Source: Pezizomycotina sp. ARF18
Lineage: Eukaryota > Ascomycota
Length of the DNA: 64,000 nt
Reading direction: 5' to 3'
NCBI GenBank assembly: GCA_002224055.1
Contig: AZLU01000001.1
Coordinates: forward strand, 92,985 to 156,984
The number at the start of each line of letters is the position of its first letter. The stretch's first letter is position 1. Positions 34,741-47,278 of the stretch are shown here, piece by piece. The notes beneath the pieces were generated by a model that was not told where the DNA came from, did not search any database, and saw nothing but the letters and a program-made list of their open reading frames with translations. The translations under genes and the position numbers were made by a program.

Positions 34741-35944
34741 ATGACCGATAATCTCCCGTACCACCATTCCCTCCGTTACCGGACGAAGTTAGCTTCCCTC
34801 TTGCTGGAAGAAAATGGAGTCAAGACCTCCGTAGGTAGTTCAAGAACCCATTGTCCATTCTCCTCGTCTACTGACATACAAGTAGTACGTCTACTACCAA
34901 GCTCAATCCGGCCACATCTGGGAAACCTACCGCGCCGACGGCGCTTCATCATGGACGGAATACAATCTCGTCTACGGCGCTAACGTCATGATGGGAACAC
35001 CCCTCGCCGCCATCTCTTGGAAGGATAAATCGGGCGGAAGGTGGAAACGGGTCTTTTACATCAACAATAACTTTTCGTATCCGATATGCTCTTCAAGCCG
35101 GGAGCTAGCGAGTGGTCTCATGGCGTGCTCAGGATCAAAAATATCTGGCCACGAGCCAAAGCGGGTTGAGCGCTTGTACTTATTATGATGCGACTCAACA
35201 GTGGCAGTATACGTGGTAAGTATTTATGCTTCGTCGGTCGATACCTCTGGTATTTCTATAATATAACTTATGCGTTTTATATAGTATACAATACGAAGAT
35301 GAAAAGAACTGGAAAATTCAAGAAATTCGCGACGCGGGTTCCTGGGATAACTCCTCGGGGGTGACCGCCGGTCGCGAATTCTGGACGGAGCCGATACACG
35401 GCACATCCCTCGCTTACGTGAACCGCGGGACTGAAACCGCTCCAAAGATGCACGTCGTATACCAAGACATGCAGGGCTCCCTAAAAGATGTCTACTGGCC
35501 GGGTTCCGGCCCTTGGGACGATGGAAAGCTATTATTACCTATCACCAAGACATCTTACCAAACGCCACTCGCGGCATGCGGCGCCGTGATCCCGGCGCGG
35601 CTCCTACCTGCACCTCTTCTACTACAACGAAGAGAAAGGCGGCATCTGCCACCGCTGGTATACCGAAGGCTACAGCGCCGCTACCAACGCTACGAACGGC
35701 CAGTTGGACGGTGGTGCGGTGACAATGACGAGGAGTTTGTGTCAAGAACGCTGTCGTCGGAGCGGGAATCAGCGCCTCGTGCGTGTACGATGCGAACTTG
35801 CAGCAGATAGATATGAGATTATTCTTCATTACGAAGCATAATGTCATGGCGGAGATTAAGGCGGAGGCGCCGGCTGACACGCCGTTCTGGAACCCGTTTG
35901 ATTACGACACCAGCATTATCCCTGCGGAACGTGGCACTACATGA
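34741..35944 (+). pseudogene. Fungal fucose-lectin-type beta-propeller, broken
   Basis: Repeated propeller-blade patterns of the fungal lectin family (AAL/AFL type, Pfam Fungal_lectin) are visible: VYYQAQSGHIWETYRADG then GTPLAAISWKDKSGGRWKRV; GTSLAYVNRGTE then MHVVYQDMQGSLKDVYW; SYLHLFYYNEEKGGICHRWY; GAGISASCVYDANLQQIDM then RLFFITKHNVMAEIK. Family members bind L-fucose through tryptophan/arginine pockets between blades. An intron lies at 35,218-35,283 (GTAAGT...TATATAG). The blades lie in more than one frame, with about three breaks. The true start is uncertain: a hydrophobic segment MAINSALFVAGIAVALFM at 34,579 could be an upstream exon. Confidence 0.65.
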
Positions 35945-36325
35945 AGGGAGATAACAGCAAAGTGGCTACTAATTCGGGGCATTAGAATAAGGAATCTCTG
36001 GTGTCGATTTAGATCATTTATATTATCTGCTTGTGCCGAGGTGAATCTCGTGGTTATATACTAGCATTGTAACAGAATTTTACCGACTTCCTCGTGCGAA
36101 GAAAGTAAAAGAAGTCCTCCGTGACTTCTGATCTCGCTCATAGACCGGTTATATATGAAAAGAAGATACAGCTTTGTAACAGAAAAAAAAAAGAAAAGCT
36201 ATATGAAGAAAGGATTTGTAAAGAAAATCAAACGACAGAAAGAAAGGACGAGCCGATAACATATGAACAGTAAGATGGACAAGATATCAGGGCGAGGTAA
36301 CAATATCCTGATAATGTTATCCACG
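35945..36325. other. Intergenic stretch
   Basis: No gene seen. Possible terminator/3' region of the lectin-type gene and the minus-strand gene that follows. Confidence 0.5.
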
Positions 36326-38115
36326 TTAGAACCCTTGATGCAAACACTCCTTAGGGTATGTCACAGGCTCCACGACATATCTCAGCGAGGTTACTTTGCG
36401 GCGGCGCTTCTTGATCTCCGGGAGCGGGGCGGCACGAATCCTCTTGCGGGGAGTTTGACTACCGCGATGTCCATCGGACGAGGCTCAAGCGCTGAACTGG
36501 ACGAAACGAGAGTGCTATCACGTTTGCCGCGTGAGTGTTCTTCCGAGTCGTCATGGGAACGCTTCTTGGTAGTCTTAGGACTGCTCTCTTTGTTGTCAGC
36601 CTGCTCCTGGTTCGATTGACTGGCTGCGTCTTCTCAGACAGAGTGGAAAGAATCGCTGGCGTAGCGGGGTTTCCCTGGGCAGGGGCTCGGCGTTATTCTG
36701 GAATTCGGTGCGGCTCTCGGTTTTTGCTTGATCAGTGCGTTCGGACCGGCGATTTCGACGCGGGTCGTACGGTGAGAGGGTACGCGACGGGGATGTACTG
36801 GCGATTGGGGCGCGGGGAGAAGTAGCGAGTCTGTTTTCCCTGTGGGCGAACTTTTCAAATAAATAGGGGATCAAGTCTCTGATCACGTCCCTGACCTAAG
36901 ATACCGCAACAAAACCGTTAGCATTAAGTTCTCACGAAGAAATTCAGTGTAAGGTCTCAACGGAACCTTGAATTCATAAAACGCACGAGATGGGAAACAA
37001 TTTACCCCGGCGGCATCGGTCTTGTACAAGCTCCACAGCATGCACTCAGGATCCTTCGTGTCTTCACCGGTGCGGTTACACGATCTAGACCACGTACTGT
37101 CCAGTGCGTTACCATTTCTCCAAAAGCCTCCATTGTCAGTGTAGGGACCAATAAGCACCAAAATTTCCTCTGAATAGCCCTTCGTGCCGTAAAGAAACTT
37201 GCCGACGGCCAACGCGGCGATCTCACGAGATTCCACGGATGTTGCGTTTAAAATTTTCGATGTTAAGCCCAGGTCCTGCTGCAATGGCTGAGTTGGGGGG
37301 ATTGGACCAGTTTGGCAGAGGCGACAATCGTTTGGCTCTAGGTCTATGTTGTGATGGTATTGGTGCAAATGAATGGCCCGTGGGTAGTCGAGATCGTCGA
37401 GGTCGTTGAGGAGGCATTGATGTCGCCGGGTTGGTCACGCATATCTTTCGCATCCGCGATCGAATTGTCGCCGCAGTCATCGTCGTTGACCGTATTACCG
37501 CTCGCGCTCGCACCATCGCGCTTTCAGTTGGGGTGGCTACGTGCCCTTCCGCATCACCGTTCTCCTTTCTGTCCCTTCTCAACCCTTCACTCGTGCTTGA
37601 AGCTTTGGGAACCTCGCTAGGCGCTCCAGGACGGATACTCTCCCGCGTCGCTGGCGCGGGAGGAGGGACTGCAGACTTAAGGAAGGACCGAATTGTGAAC
37701 GGATTGTCGGCGCTAAGCCTGTTCTCCGCCTCCGAGATACCGTTCGTGGGTGCGATCGTGACTCCGTTGACATTGCCGGTCGGAGGCCAGCACGGCCACT
37801 CATCGTCTTAAGTTCCTCGATGGATGCCCTTAGGACGTTCAGCATATTATTGGCCTGCTCCTGCGTCAACGCTTTGACCTGGAAATTGACCTGGCCGTAT
37901 CGAACTGCTTGGCTGATGATGTTCCCAAGAGGTGAACGTTAATCAAAGTTGTATCGATGGGATGGTAATGATCGCGTCGTCAGAACCTACCCTCGGGTGA
38001 TGTTCTGAGCATAATTCTGCGGATGGTCCATCGAAACCCGATCGGAACCCATCTTGAGGATGTGATCGAAATCGGGAAAGTTGTATATTTTGAAGAACTT
38101 CATAGTGTGCGCCAT
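36326..38115 (-). CDS. Unknown fungal protein, paralogue of 39.9-41.1 kb locus (frameshifted)
   Basis: Exon 1 38,115-37,991 encodes MAHTMKFFKIYNFPDFDHIL and ends at a GTAGGT donor; exon 2 starts at 37,912 with QAVRYGQVNFQVKALTQEQA and MLNVLRASIEELK. After a long disordered part, the conserved core (about 36,900-37,260) reads REIAALAVGKFLYGTKGYSE then EILVLIGPYTDNGGFWRNGN and MLWSLYKTDAAG. The tail is basic (RKRIRAAPLPEIKKRRRKVT). A branch-site-like GCTAAC and a TAG precede RDVIRDLIPYLFEKF near 36,900, suggesting another intron. Conserved blocks fall in several frames. The core matches the locus at 40.6-41.0 kb. I do not recognise the family; the basic tail hints at a nuclear or nucleic-acid role, which is inference. 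Confidence 0.5.
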
Positions 38116-39923
38116 GCTGTAGAAACCGCGTTAACACTGTGCCGTGTTCAATTGATCGAAGACGAGGCGTGTACTAGATGAAGAAGTGGGTTTTCAACTT
38201 ACTCATATAAGTTTCTCCTTCTGTTTCAAAGTCCAATCGTTCGTTTTTTCCAAATCGCTTACTGCTGCCCTTGCTTGATGTGCTTAAGAGATCCTCTTCG
38301 CTTGATTAAATTAATCGCACAGTGTCTGGTGACTTAGGGTTGGGGTTCTGTGTTCGTTGTGTGAGTATCGTGATATTGGAGTTGGGGTGGCTTGGTGATG
38401 TTTTGTTTTGGAAAAGGAGGAAGGTTGTGGTTCCCCGGAAAAGTTCTTCCAGTAAAGGAGGGAAGGAGAAAAATTTCATCACGAATTCTCCTTGGCGATT
38501 TATAGGAATGATGTCGGGATTTAGGGCTTCTCTTTTCGTGATTGCTGTCCCAGACAGACGTTGCTCGCAACGGAGAAGTAGTTAACGACAATGAAATCGA
38601 GAGCTTTTTTGCTGCCGGTAACCGAAGCATCTCGAAGTCGCATCAGCAAGCGAAATCTATTCTCGCCCAGGAATATTGCCGGGTGTAGTCTGCAACAGTA
38701 GCTCATCTAGGAGGGGTAGCACAAAGCGGGCCCTTGGATATAAGTTGCTCGGATCGCCTTGTCTGGCCTAACCCAGCGGGTTCAAAGATATGAAGTATTC
38801 CCTTCTGATTCTTGTTTACCATTATTAAGAATTGGCGACGTCGGAAAATAATTGTGGGTACGTTTCCTGACAATGAAGTGCTCTTGCAATAGGTGTGCTG
38901 GGATTGAAATATGCGCAGGATTAGATCGCGGGAGACCTGTGAAGATGTCAAGCTTATTGTAGAACTGATGATAATCGTTATTATCAATCTCTTATATCAT
39001 ATGAAAATCATCGTAGGGTAGGTTTCACAGCGAACTAGCCTTCCCGAGCGGATCCAGAATCCGCATTTGAAAAAATGTAGGCTTCGATTAAAGCATGATG
39101 CTTCCCTGATCGTACGCATGAGCAATACGATACCTCAACAATGAAAACACGGATGATATTAGGAATGCAAAGATAAACAATTCGCTCCTTGGAGTTTGAT
39201 TTTTGTTTCCTTAAATTCGTGAATAGATCTGCTAGTGGTTCACGCTATGCATTCTAGGGGTCCGTTTATATCGATTCTTAATGCGATCGCGATTAGATGA
39301 ACCTTTCTATAGATTTTTTGAAATGAAGAGACGGCTTTCTCTACTTTACTCCCAGCTTATCTCGCGGTTTTCCCTGCTAGCATGAACTATGTTCTAGAAA
39401 GTCAAGCATAGTTTGGGTGGCACTAATTACATTCATCCAACAGGAAGTGAATAGTTTCACAAATGACAAATATAAACGAATTACTGAATGTTTTGATATC
39501 GACGTTAAAACATTAACATGAAAATATTAACAATTTTGTGAGCCTGGCCGACCCTTTACCAAAGGGGCATGTGCCAACAGGGAATAGAGGGAAGACAGAA
39601 GAATAAAGGAACATGGTAGAGATGGAAAAAATCACGGCGCCCCCAGATACTTAAGGGCTGAAGGAAATCCTCAGTGGCAACAGCGCTCGCTTTATATAGG
39701 GGCTCGCGTAGGGAAATCGGGAAAAACGTGTGTTAAACAAAAGGGATGAGTGGTAATTCTAACTAGTCGTGATAGAGAACTCAGGTTCTCTCCAACCCAC
39801 GTCGTTCGAAAAGGGCCCGAGTCTACTCGCGGCCTCTTCTTCGGTCTCGACCCTCGACAATATCATCCTCCGACGAACTAAAATCTAGCATCTCAAATTT
39901 AAGATTCTCCAGACTTGGATCCT
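38116..39923. other. Intergenic stretch of 1.8 kb
   Basis: No supportable gene. ORFs at 38,322-38,990 on both strands lack protein-like composition. Confidence 0.5.
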
Positions 39924-41134
39924 TTATAATATTTTCAGCTTCCGCTTTGCGCCGTTTCTGCCGTGGCCATCGGTGTGGAGAATGCTGCAAAGGAAACCGA
40001 GAGGTTTACGTTGAAGTCGACCCGCGATGCACGCCGACGTGTGTAGGGAGCTTTCGATCGGACGTGCCACCAGCTTCTCCGTTTCGAGAAGGTGCAATAT
40101 TTGCCAGTCCGAAATCGTCCTGTATACAGCCTGAGAGAGGGTGCTCGGCTCGAGGTGAGATTTCTTGCCCCTTCTCTTCTCGGCAAGCAGTTCCTTAATG
40201 CGTGGAACTGACGGTGCTGATCTTGACTCTGAAAGGAGATTTGAGTGAGCAGCTCGCGTTACGTATTCGATAAGGCACTGATCTGGCTCATTTCGGTATC
40301 AAGTGTTCTGGATGGCTTTCCGGCTACTTTTAGGACTTGATCTCGGCTACGAGGGGATCTTGGTCTCTGAACCGTTTCGAGTGTGAATAACTTCTGGAGG
40401 TCCAGGTGATTGACGGAGTGGCACGGATTCTTGGAGCACGATATCGCGTCGAACACCGACCACGGCATTTATTCTTGCGTTTTTCTCCCGAAGTAGTCGA
40501 ACATGCATAGCAGGAGGTCCTGATCACGCTACTTGCCTAAATGTGTAATATTTTCAGTCAGCATGAGAGAGAGGCGGTGACTCCAAAGTCATGAATAATT
40601 TGCGTTCCTTAGTAGCCAACCCTTCATAACCTGTTTGATAGACCTTCCAAAGGATCTTTTCGGGCTCCTTAGTCGAGCCAATCGAAGTCCGCTGCGCATC
40701 CTGCTCCAAATGGAATTCATCCCGTTCTTATCTTTCCAGTTCGCGCCATCTTGCGTGTACAACCCTACCGGGCTGAGAATTTCCAGGTAGCTATCCTGCA
40801 CCCCGTACAGTAGTTTTCCCACCGTTAACGCTGTCTTCTCTTCCCATGTCCAGTCAGATCTTGAGAAGTCCTCATCTCCTATGTTGACCCCCGGTCCCTT
40901 GACAGCTACAGCTTTGCTATAAGAAAATGAACCTGGAAGCGGCGTCGAAGCCGCACGCGGGAGACGGATATCGTAGTGTCCGAAAACGCAGACGTAATCC
41001 CCGTGGCTAGCGGATGCTGTACCTGTGTCCACCAGCGATCAAGACTCCCGTTGAGTCGCTTGGGGTATTTCCCTCTTCCCGGCTGGGTCGTGTCTCGATT
41101 CGCAACTAGGACTGCCGCATACGTGGTAAGCCAT
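39924..41134 (-). CDS. Unknown fungal protein, paralogue of 36.3-38.1 kb locus (frameshifted)
   Basis: Starts near ATG 41,134 (MAYHVCGSPSCESRHD). The core reads WTWEEKTALTVGKLLYGVQD then YLEILSPVGLYTQDGANWKD and KILWKVYQTGYEGLATK, aligned with the paralogue's AVGKFLYGTKGYSEEIL and MLWSLYKTDAAG. An intron probably ends CATTTAG near 40,536. The tail encodes MPWSVFDAISCSKNPCHSV and then IKELLAEKRRGKKSHLEPST and AVYRTISDWQILHLLETEK. The core changes frame right after NSIWSRM (about 40,705) where the paralogue does not. Function unknown. Confidence 0.5.
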
Positions 41135-43136
41135 GGTAGACACCTATCGCATCATAAAGTAACCAGGGTATACCCTAGAGTACTAGCAAGCCCATAGTAA
41201 TAAATTTGACCCAAAGCAAATACATAAATACTACACAACTTCAAACTTTAGTGCTACTTTTGTTGGTGCATTTACAGTCGATGAATAGATGGGACTTATA
41301 TCACCAGCAGTGCCCGTAAAACGCCAAAAATGAAAGGAGCAAAATCAGATCTCTCGAACATTCTGCAGATAAATAGCCGTCGTGACGGTATACGATGCTG
41401 TAGGAGGGATATTTGCAACGTGCTACAAGACTAGAACGGAACTTTGTTTCTATCGTTTTTCCGGTTTTCTCGCAGACGATTCGTTCCAATAAGAGCCATC
41501 ACTCGGCGATAACATAAACTCATTTGGTCATTCGAAAGTGGATCGCTATCAGCACGAGTAAAATGTAAGCTTTGCCCCCACGTCTGTCTCACAAATTTTC
41601 GACCTTGCATGACTTAGCGTTGCTTCGGTCTTCCTCTTCTCCCGGTAACCGAACATGAACGGCGATAAATGGAGAAGCATCTTTTGTCTTAAACTATATC
41701 AAATATAAAGACTACTTAATCAGGTTCATTCCGTCGGATACTAAGAGTGCCGGGTGGATGTCGTCCGACGCCAGGATATGAGCATCACTATTCTCTATTT
41801 ACACCGGTGAGCACCGAGTCATGTCGACCTTTCCTAAACTATTGTGCAATGTTTCCACTTTGCAATGTTTATTGAGGATGAAAGTGAATAAAATATAAAA
41901 GTTATTGTGGCCATGTGGACCTATGCCGATCGCCCCACAACATGCAATATAAACAACGCTATTTTACTACCTAACAACGACTAACTAATTTGATCGATCA
42001 ATAATACCCCCCCCCCCCCCTACGCTAGCCAACTACCCCCGATAACGGAAATTTTCACGTCAGTGAGTATAAACTACGAATAACTCGACGAGTTTTAGCA
42101 CTATAAAGATAATTTATATACGAAGGTTGTTGAAAATAACGAGTCGAGCATGCTTGTGCATCAATCAGCTTTATAGTGGTAAAGCTCGTCGAGTTATCCG
42201 CATTTTATGCTCGTCGACGTGAAAGTTTGATTAATAGTTGAAATCAGCGGGATTGATTTATAGTGGGAAATTCTTCGTTTAAGAAACACGTCAATTAAAG
42301 AAACACATCAATTAATTGCCGGGACCCACTCTTAATTTTTCGTTTTATCCACAAAGTTGTCGCAAGCGAATACGGATGGTGGCGTCTGCGGTTTTGAAGT
42401 GATTGCTCGTGGATGGTGGATCACAAAACTTGAATTTCTCGTGTGGCGCTAGACTACGTACAGGACCAAAAGTTTAACTCTACGTCGGCGGCGCGATATT
42501 TCAACGTTATTCGCTCAAATTCAACAAATATCAGTAACCGAGAGAACCTGATTTGAGGTGGAGGGGCATGGGGGTTTTAAATGTTAAAGTTTTATTTGAT
42601 TTGATACCCACCTGTGAAGGATATTGATGAATGTACTAATTCCAGGTAGAAAAGATCGAAGCATGCTGCCAGTAAGCACCACAATGCAACGGCTAGGGAT
42701 ATACTTTGGTTATTTACTGATCATACTGCCAGTCGGGTTCGTATTTGAAGAGTGGGGTGGGTCATATCTACGAACTAAACTTGAGATATCTGAGGAAAGT
42801 CATACGCGATGTTGATTCCTGACATCTCATACCTAAATACGGTTAGGTTAAGCTCACTGCTATTCCTACTTGTATGAATGGGTCAACAGATAGGCGAGCG
42901 TTGATTTCTCCTGTTATCTTGCGTTTTTCATTTCTTTGTTTCCGTTTGATAGTGGTGCTAGTTCACTCTGGTGACCGCGAATGCCTATATAATCACCGAG
43001 GGTCGCCGCTACATCTATGCCACCAGGAGAATTGCACCATCCTTTAGCAAAGTCTATCTCACTAGACCCGTGTTTTAGCGTCAGCATCACGTGTCTTGAG
43101 ATTTTCCTCTAATCAGTACGCGAAGAACCTTTGAAA
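41135..43136. other. Gene-poor stretch of 2 kb
   Basis: No gene seen. It holds a C14 run at 42,007-42,020 and the small inverted-repeat element listed separately. Confidence 0.55.
42049..42228. mobile_element. Small inverted-repeat element (MITE candidate)
   Basis: Arms 42,049-42,108 and 42,169-42,228 are inverted copies of each other at roughly 80% identity (both contain TAACTCGACGAG and CTATAAAG), separated by about 60 bases. Total length is near 180 bp. The outer ends read AATTTTCACGT and its complement. No clear target duplication was seen, so a cruciform-type regulatory or random palindrome remains possible, though this arm length is unlikely by chance. Confidence 0.5.
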
Positions 43137-44478
43137 ATGGTTTCGAAGACAGCATCACACCCCTCGTGGGAAGGCTATCAGATTAATGTACGCATACTCC
43201 TATCCAGGACTTTATCCACCCTCGACCCCATCATCATTCTATCAATCCATAATCTCATTTTTTTTTGCGTACACCTCACGTTTGAATGACGAAATATGAA
43301 CTAACCCCGTGTTTCAACCCCTCGAGCAGGCATGGAGGTGGTCTTGGGACGCTGTCGCTACTATTTGCGTATTTGCCAGATTCTGGGTCGATTACAAAGG
43401 CCTTCGCAAAATTCCCCTCTGGCGAGATGCTCTTCTTTTTATCGGCTTGCTATGTGAGCTAGGCTCGTCAGCAATGGTTTCTTGGATGACCGGTGCCAAC
43501 GAGTTCAATTTCTACAACAAACTATCGGATACTGACCGTGTTACGGTCAAAAAGGTGCGCGATTCCTTCACATTGGGTTATTTCTTGACATAAAGAATTG
43601 CGAAAGTTAACTGTTTGCACTCTTAGATGTCCGTCCTCTTCAAATCACGGCCTTTAGTGTCGTCTATTTCTGCAAAGTGGACCTCTTACTCCTTTACCAC
43701 GGACTCGCGCCTCGAGCCGTGTGCCCAAAGGAGTTTCTTTTCATCGTGTTCGGCTGGGCGGTCACCATCTCAGGTTTCCTTATGATGGTGTTATATTCCG
43801 CTTTCATTGCCACCATACAAATTGAACTGGTAAGATTGAAAGCCCTCAGCAGGTATTCATCGATCTTCTTGTCTACATGAGCTTACACTTTATCTCTCTC
43901 TCTAGGGCGTACCCTCAAGCCGAATGCGCTAAGACCTCTAATAATAACGTCTGGTACGCATGGGTACCGCACATGATCACCGACGTGATCATATACCTTA
44001 TCCCTTGCGTCATCATCTACAACATGAAAAAGCTTACGGGCAGACAAAAGCTCGGAGCAGCGGCCATGTTCATCATCGGTTCATCAACGTCTTATCGTCG
44101 ACGTTCGATCTCGCGCTCTTCGAGACTGCGACGCCCATGTTTGAAAATAAGAATGACACGTTACAAAATATATTCTGGGCGTGGAACATGGAGGGCGCTG
44201 CGCTGTTCTTCGGCGGCATGGTAGGCCCTACAGCGCTAATCGTGGTCTGCATGCCGCAGCTGAAGACCTTCTGGGGACTTCTGAGCCCGAGTTTCCAGAA
44301 ACTGAAAGTTATTGTCGGCCGTAGATCAAGCTCCAGCGGCGACGACGAGGGTAAGAGTGAAAGCGATGTTGGGTTCCCTGCGGGGGAGCTCGCAGTATAC
44401 CCTTCCAAGCCAGGGGTGTTCACACCCTTGCTGAGTATCGACGCTATCGCAGCACGAACGTCGGGTGGGCGGCTATGA
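43137..44478 (+). CDS. Fungal 7-TM integral membrane protein (rhodopsin-domain family)
   Basis: Four exons: 43,137-43,187, 43,330-43,554, 43,627-43,852 and 43,906-44,478. Hydrophobic helices typical of the large fungal rhodopsin-domain family: AVATICVFARFWVDYKGL, LFIGLLCELGSSAMVSWM, ITAFSVVYFCKVDLLLLY, FLFIVFGWAVTISGFLMMV, MITDVIIYLIPCVIIYNM then KKLTGRQKLGAAAMFIIG, and GAALFFGGMVGPTALIVVC. It ends with a charged cytosolic tail. Exon junctions 1 and 3 are in phase. One base seems missing at the intron 2 junction and one T after FIIG (near 44,083), splitting the reading frame. If these are errors, the gene is otherwise complete. Family members lie in the plasma membrane and are poorly characterised. 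Confidence 0.75.
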
Positions 44479-45449
44479 GGCCGGCTCTGACATTGAAAAG
44501 GGATCTCCGTGAAAGGTGTAATGTACCTAAAATTACATTGGGATATACGGCTTTAGTCGGATGAATGTCCGTGGCGATTTATAATTTGATTGACTCTTTC
44601 TCTTCCTATCAAATATTCAAACTTAGCTTAATCCAAACTTTGACATATGCTACTACTTGGGCGATATAGCGCACGCAGACCCGAAAACTACGTAGAATGA
44701 TAGTCGACGTAGTGACATATTCCGATGATTCACCAGGACCAGCGTTCAGGGCTCAACCACGACGAGCCTCCCTTTTCCAAATATGAAGTCACTTGCCAAA
44801 AATGTTTCATTTCGCAAAGAAGTAGTTGCCACCTCCGCAAAGTCCGTTGATTTGAGATCGCCAGAACATAAGTATAATAAAGCCTAAGCCCCGTCACAAA
44901 AAAAAAAAAAGAAAAAAAAAAAAAAAAAAGAGAGATGTATAGACCAGAATATACGTCAGGTAAACCCGGTGGAGGCTCGGGTTTGTCTCACAGTAACCCC
45001 CGACCTGAGGAGATTTCAGGGGAGAGATGTGCGGAAGTTAGCTTAAACTCCCGATGAAATATCGGGCCCGATCCTTGTCCCGATCAATGCTCCCGTGAAC
45101 CGCTCAATCGTCATAGGCGTTCATACGATCAAAACGCTACGAGAACCACATCGCCGGAGGTGGTTTTGTTCTATCGATAGTTTGGGTTCATGCATTTTAG
45201 AAAGCGCCCAAAAGAAGCAAACACGTGCGACCTTTGGAACTCTCTTCAACATATATGAGTCGCCTTGAACTCAAAAAAGATGTCTCTTGAAAGACAGCCA
45301 CGATTCCATAGCCGCGTCGAGAAGGCTAATAGAAAACTTGAAGAGACGCCAGCTTATGATAAAGACGAGCTCTCCTCCAATTTAGAGACCCGCATCGCTG
45401 ATCATCATTTCCAATTCTAGGAACACCTACACGCCTGGAACTGAACGAT
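44479..45449. other. Intergenic stretch
   Basis: No gene seen. A-rich run at 44,898-44,929. Confidence 0.55.
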
Positions 45450-45745
45450 ATGAAATTCAGCACCACGATCCTCGCTTTCGCCTTCGGCACCGCCGTCATG
45501 GCCGCTCCTCAACCATTGGCGATTTACAAGCAATTAATTCGCTACGGCTTTGTCAATATCACTGAGGACGATTCATGAACCGAGTTGCATGCGCCAGCGG
45601 GATGTACGGCCTCAAGTCAAAATTTCCGACCTTCGGCGACCTCCTTTTGAAGAGCGACGGATCTTGGAGCTACGGAGCGTCAACCACTGCTTACTATAAT
45701 ATTCCAGACTGCACTTTTATGAAGCGCGTCCTAATGGTCCAGTAA
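45450..45745 (+). pseudogene. Short secreted peptide gene, probably broken
   Basis: MKFSTTILAFAFGTAVMAAP is a clear signal peptide, followed by QPLAIYKQLIRYGFVNI. A second overlapping frame continues RVACASGMYGLKSKFPTFGD and ends CTFMKRVLMVQ. The mature peptide would be about 80 residues with two cysteines. It has about one break. No paralogue in the window. Confidence 0.45.
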
Positions 45746-46543
45746 ATTCTGTTTAGTTACATTGCGCCAGATCTCTGTAAAGGCGATGGAAAGGCATCCA
45801 CTAGCCCCGGTTTATTTTCTCAAAATAAAAGCTATCCGCCAAAGGTCGCACCTCTTCCATTATACCCTAGCTATAAGCATAGGTAGTACGTTCCCCCTTA
45901 TCTGATCTCGATGGTTTGGCCATCACCTTCATTGCGAGTCTCCCTCCTAACTGTCTCTCTAAGAACGAGAAGCGGTTATTTGTAGGATTGAAGCGCATCG
46001 GTTTGGATTGCCAGAAACTAATCCTTGAAGCCTTCCTCATTGCGAGCTGACTCTTAGCAGCTCCATCACTGTCTAACTATGACCATTAACGTCTATCCAG
46101 GAGACAATGAGCTATAAAATCTCGTGAAGAATATTCCTCCACTCATTCAAATAGATTAGGCAAGTGCCCCTATTAATTTCGACGCCTTATGGCTACCACG
46201 TGCTTGAGGTGCATGAATCGGTTTTCGCTTAAGGTCAACCGCTAGGAAAAATCCCGCATCGTGCAAAGTGGAAGGGCTTCACACAGCCGAAGAGTCATCT
46301 CAGAAAAGTCTCCTATCCTAAATGAGTATCGCTAATCAAAGTTCCTTTCCAATTAAAGGAGGTCGTAATAACTTCCGAAACCCCTGGTCAAATTTATGAT
46401 GAGACCTACGTAGACTCGAGTCCAAGCTCAGCCTCGTCTGCTGTTATAAAGGCTGAGGAGGTTGTCTAGCTTGACACCCTTGTCAGTTTCCCTGTCACTA
46501 CCACAAACCCCTGCAGAAATTAGTCTATACCTCTAGAAGCACG
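45746..46543. other. Intergenic stretch
   Basis: No gene seen on either strand. Confidence 0.55.
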
Positions 46544-47278
46544 ATGATATTCAAACAACAGTTTACACATGAGAATCCACCGGTCAAACCTCGAGCAGAT
46601 GGCTCGAGTTCTCAACGACGGCAGCGTCAACGACTAAGGAGCGACAAATACCGGGAACTTTACGCAGCTTATATGTGGATACGATATTATCCAGGCGGAA
46701 ATCGTGGAGGTCTTACGGAGCGAGTTCGGTGACTGGGCTCCCGGGTAAATACAAATCCATGGCATTTGAGGGGTGCGGCGAAGGTTAGAGTAGCTAACGC
46801 AGTCTGTGTTCGTATCAGTCTCTCTCAGTTAAAGAAAGATCTTCGCGGTCTGGTTTGCGGCGGTACAAACAAGTCTCGAAAGAATCAAAACGACGTGGAA
46901 GCGACCGTAGCGATTCGGGAGACACGGAGTCGAACTCTAGCTTTAATAGCAATCAGAGTTCTCCAAGGTTAGGCCTTCAAGGTAAATAAATATAAGAAGA
47001 CCCATATACAGGACGTTGTCTCGTGGATTAACAATAAACTTCTTCGTTTTGTAGATATCGATCTCGGTCTCTTTGATTCATATCCTTACCATAAGGGCAA
47101 CAAGGCCGAATTTCTAAATCCACTAGGCGACTTGAATTTCCCGACGAGTGAGCTGCCTTTGCTCTTCCCAGCCTCATACGCCGCTGCGCTAGAGTTTGAA
47201 TCACGCTATAACGCGTTGTTCACCGAAGTCGACTGTCGAAATGCACCAAGCGACACTATAATAACAGAAGTCTCATAA
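46544..47278 (+). CDS. Three-exon hypothetical protein
   Basis: Introns 46,745-46,802 (GTAAAT...CGCAG) and 46,982-47,054 (GTAAAT...TGTAG) keep one frame across exons 2 and 3, which supports a real gene. The first exon reads KPRADGSSSQRRQRQRLRSD then, after a one-base shift, GYDIIQAEIVEVLRSEFGDW. Exon 2 is basic and serine-rich (RRYKQVSKESKRRGSDRSDS). Exon 3 reads DIDLGLFDSYPYHKGNKAEF then LPLLFPASYAAALEFESRYN and ends in SDTIITEVS. No signal peptide or known motif. The start is uncertain because of the shift near 46,675. Confidence 0.5.

Noticed and set aside
43960-44423. Minus-strand ORF opposite the 7-TM gene
   Set aside because: Antisense to a clearly conserved membrane-protein exon.
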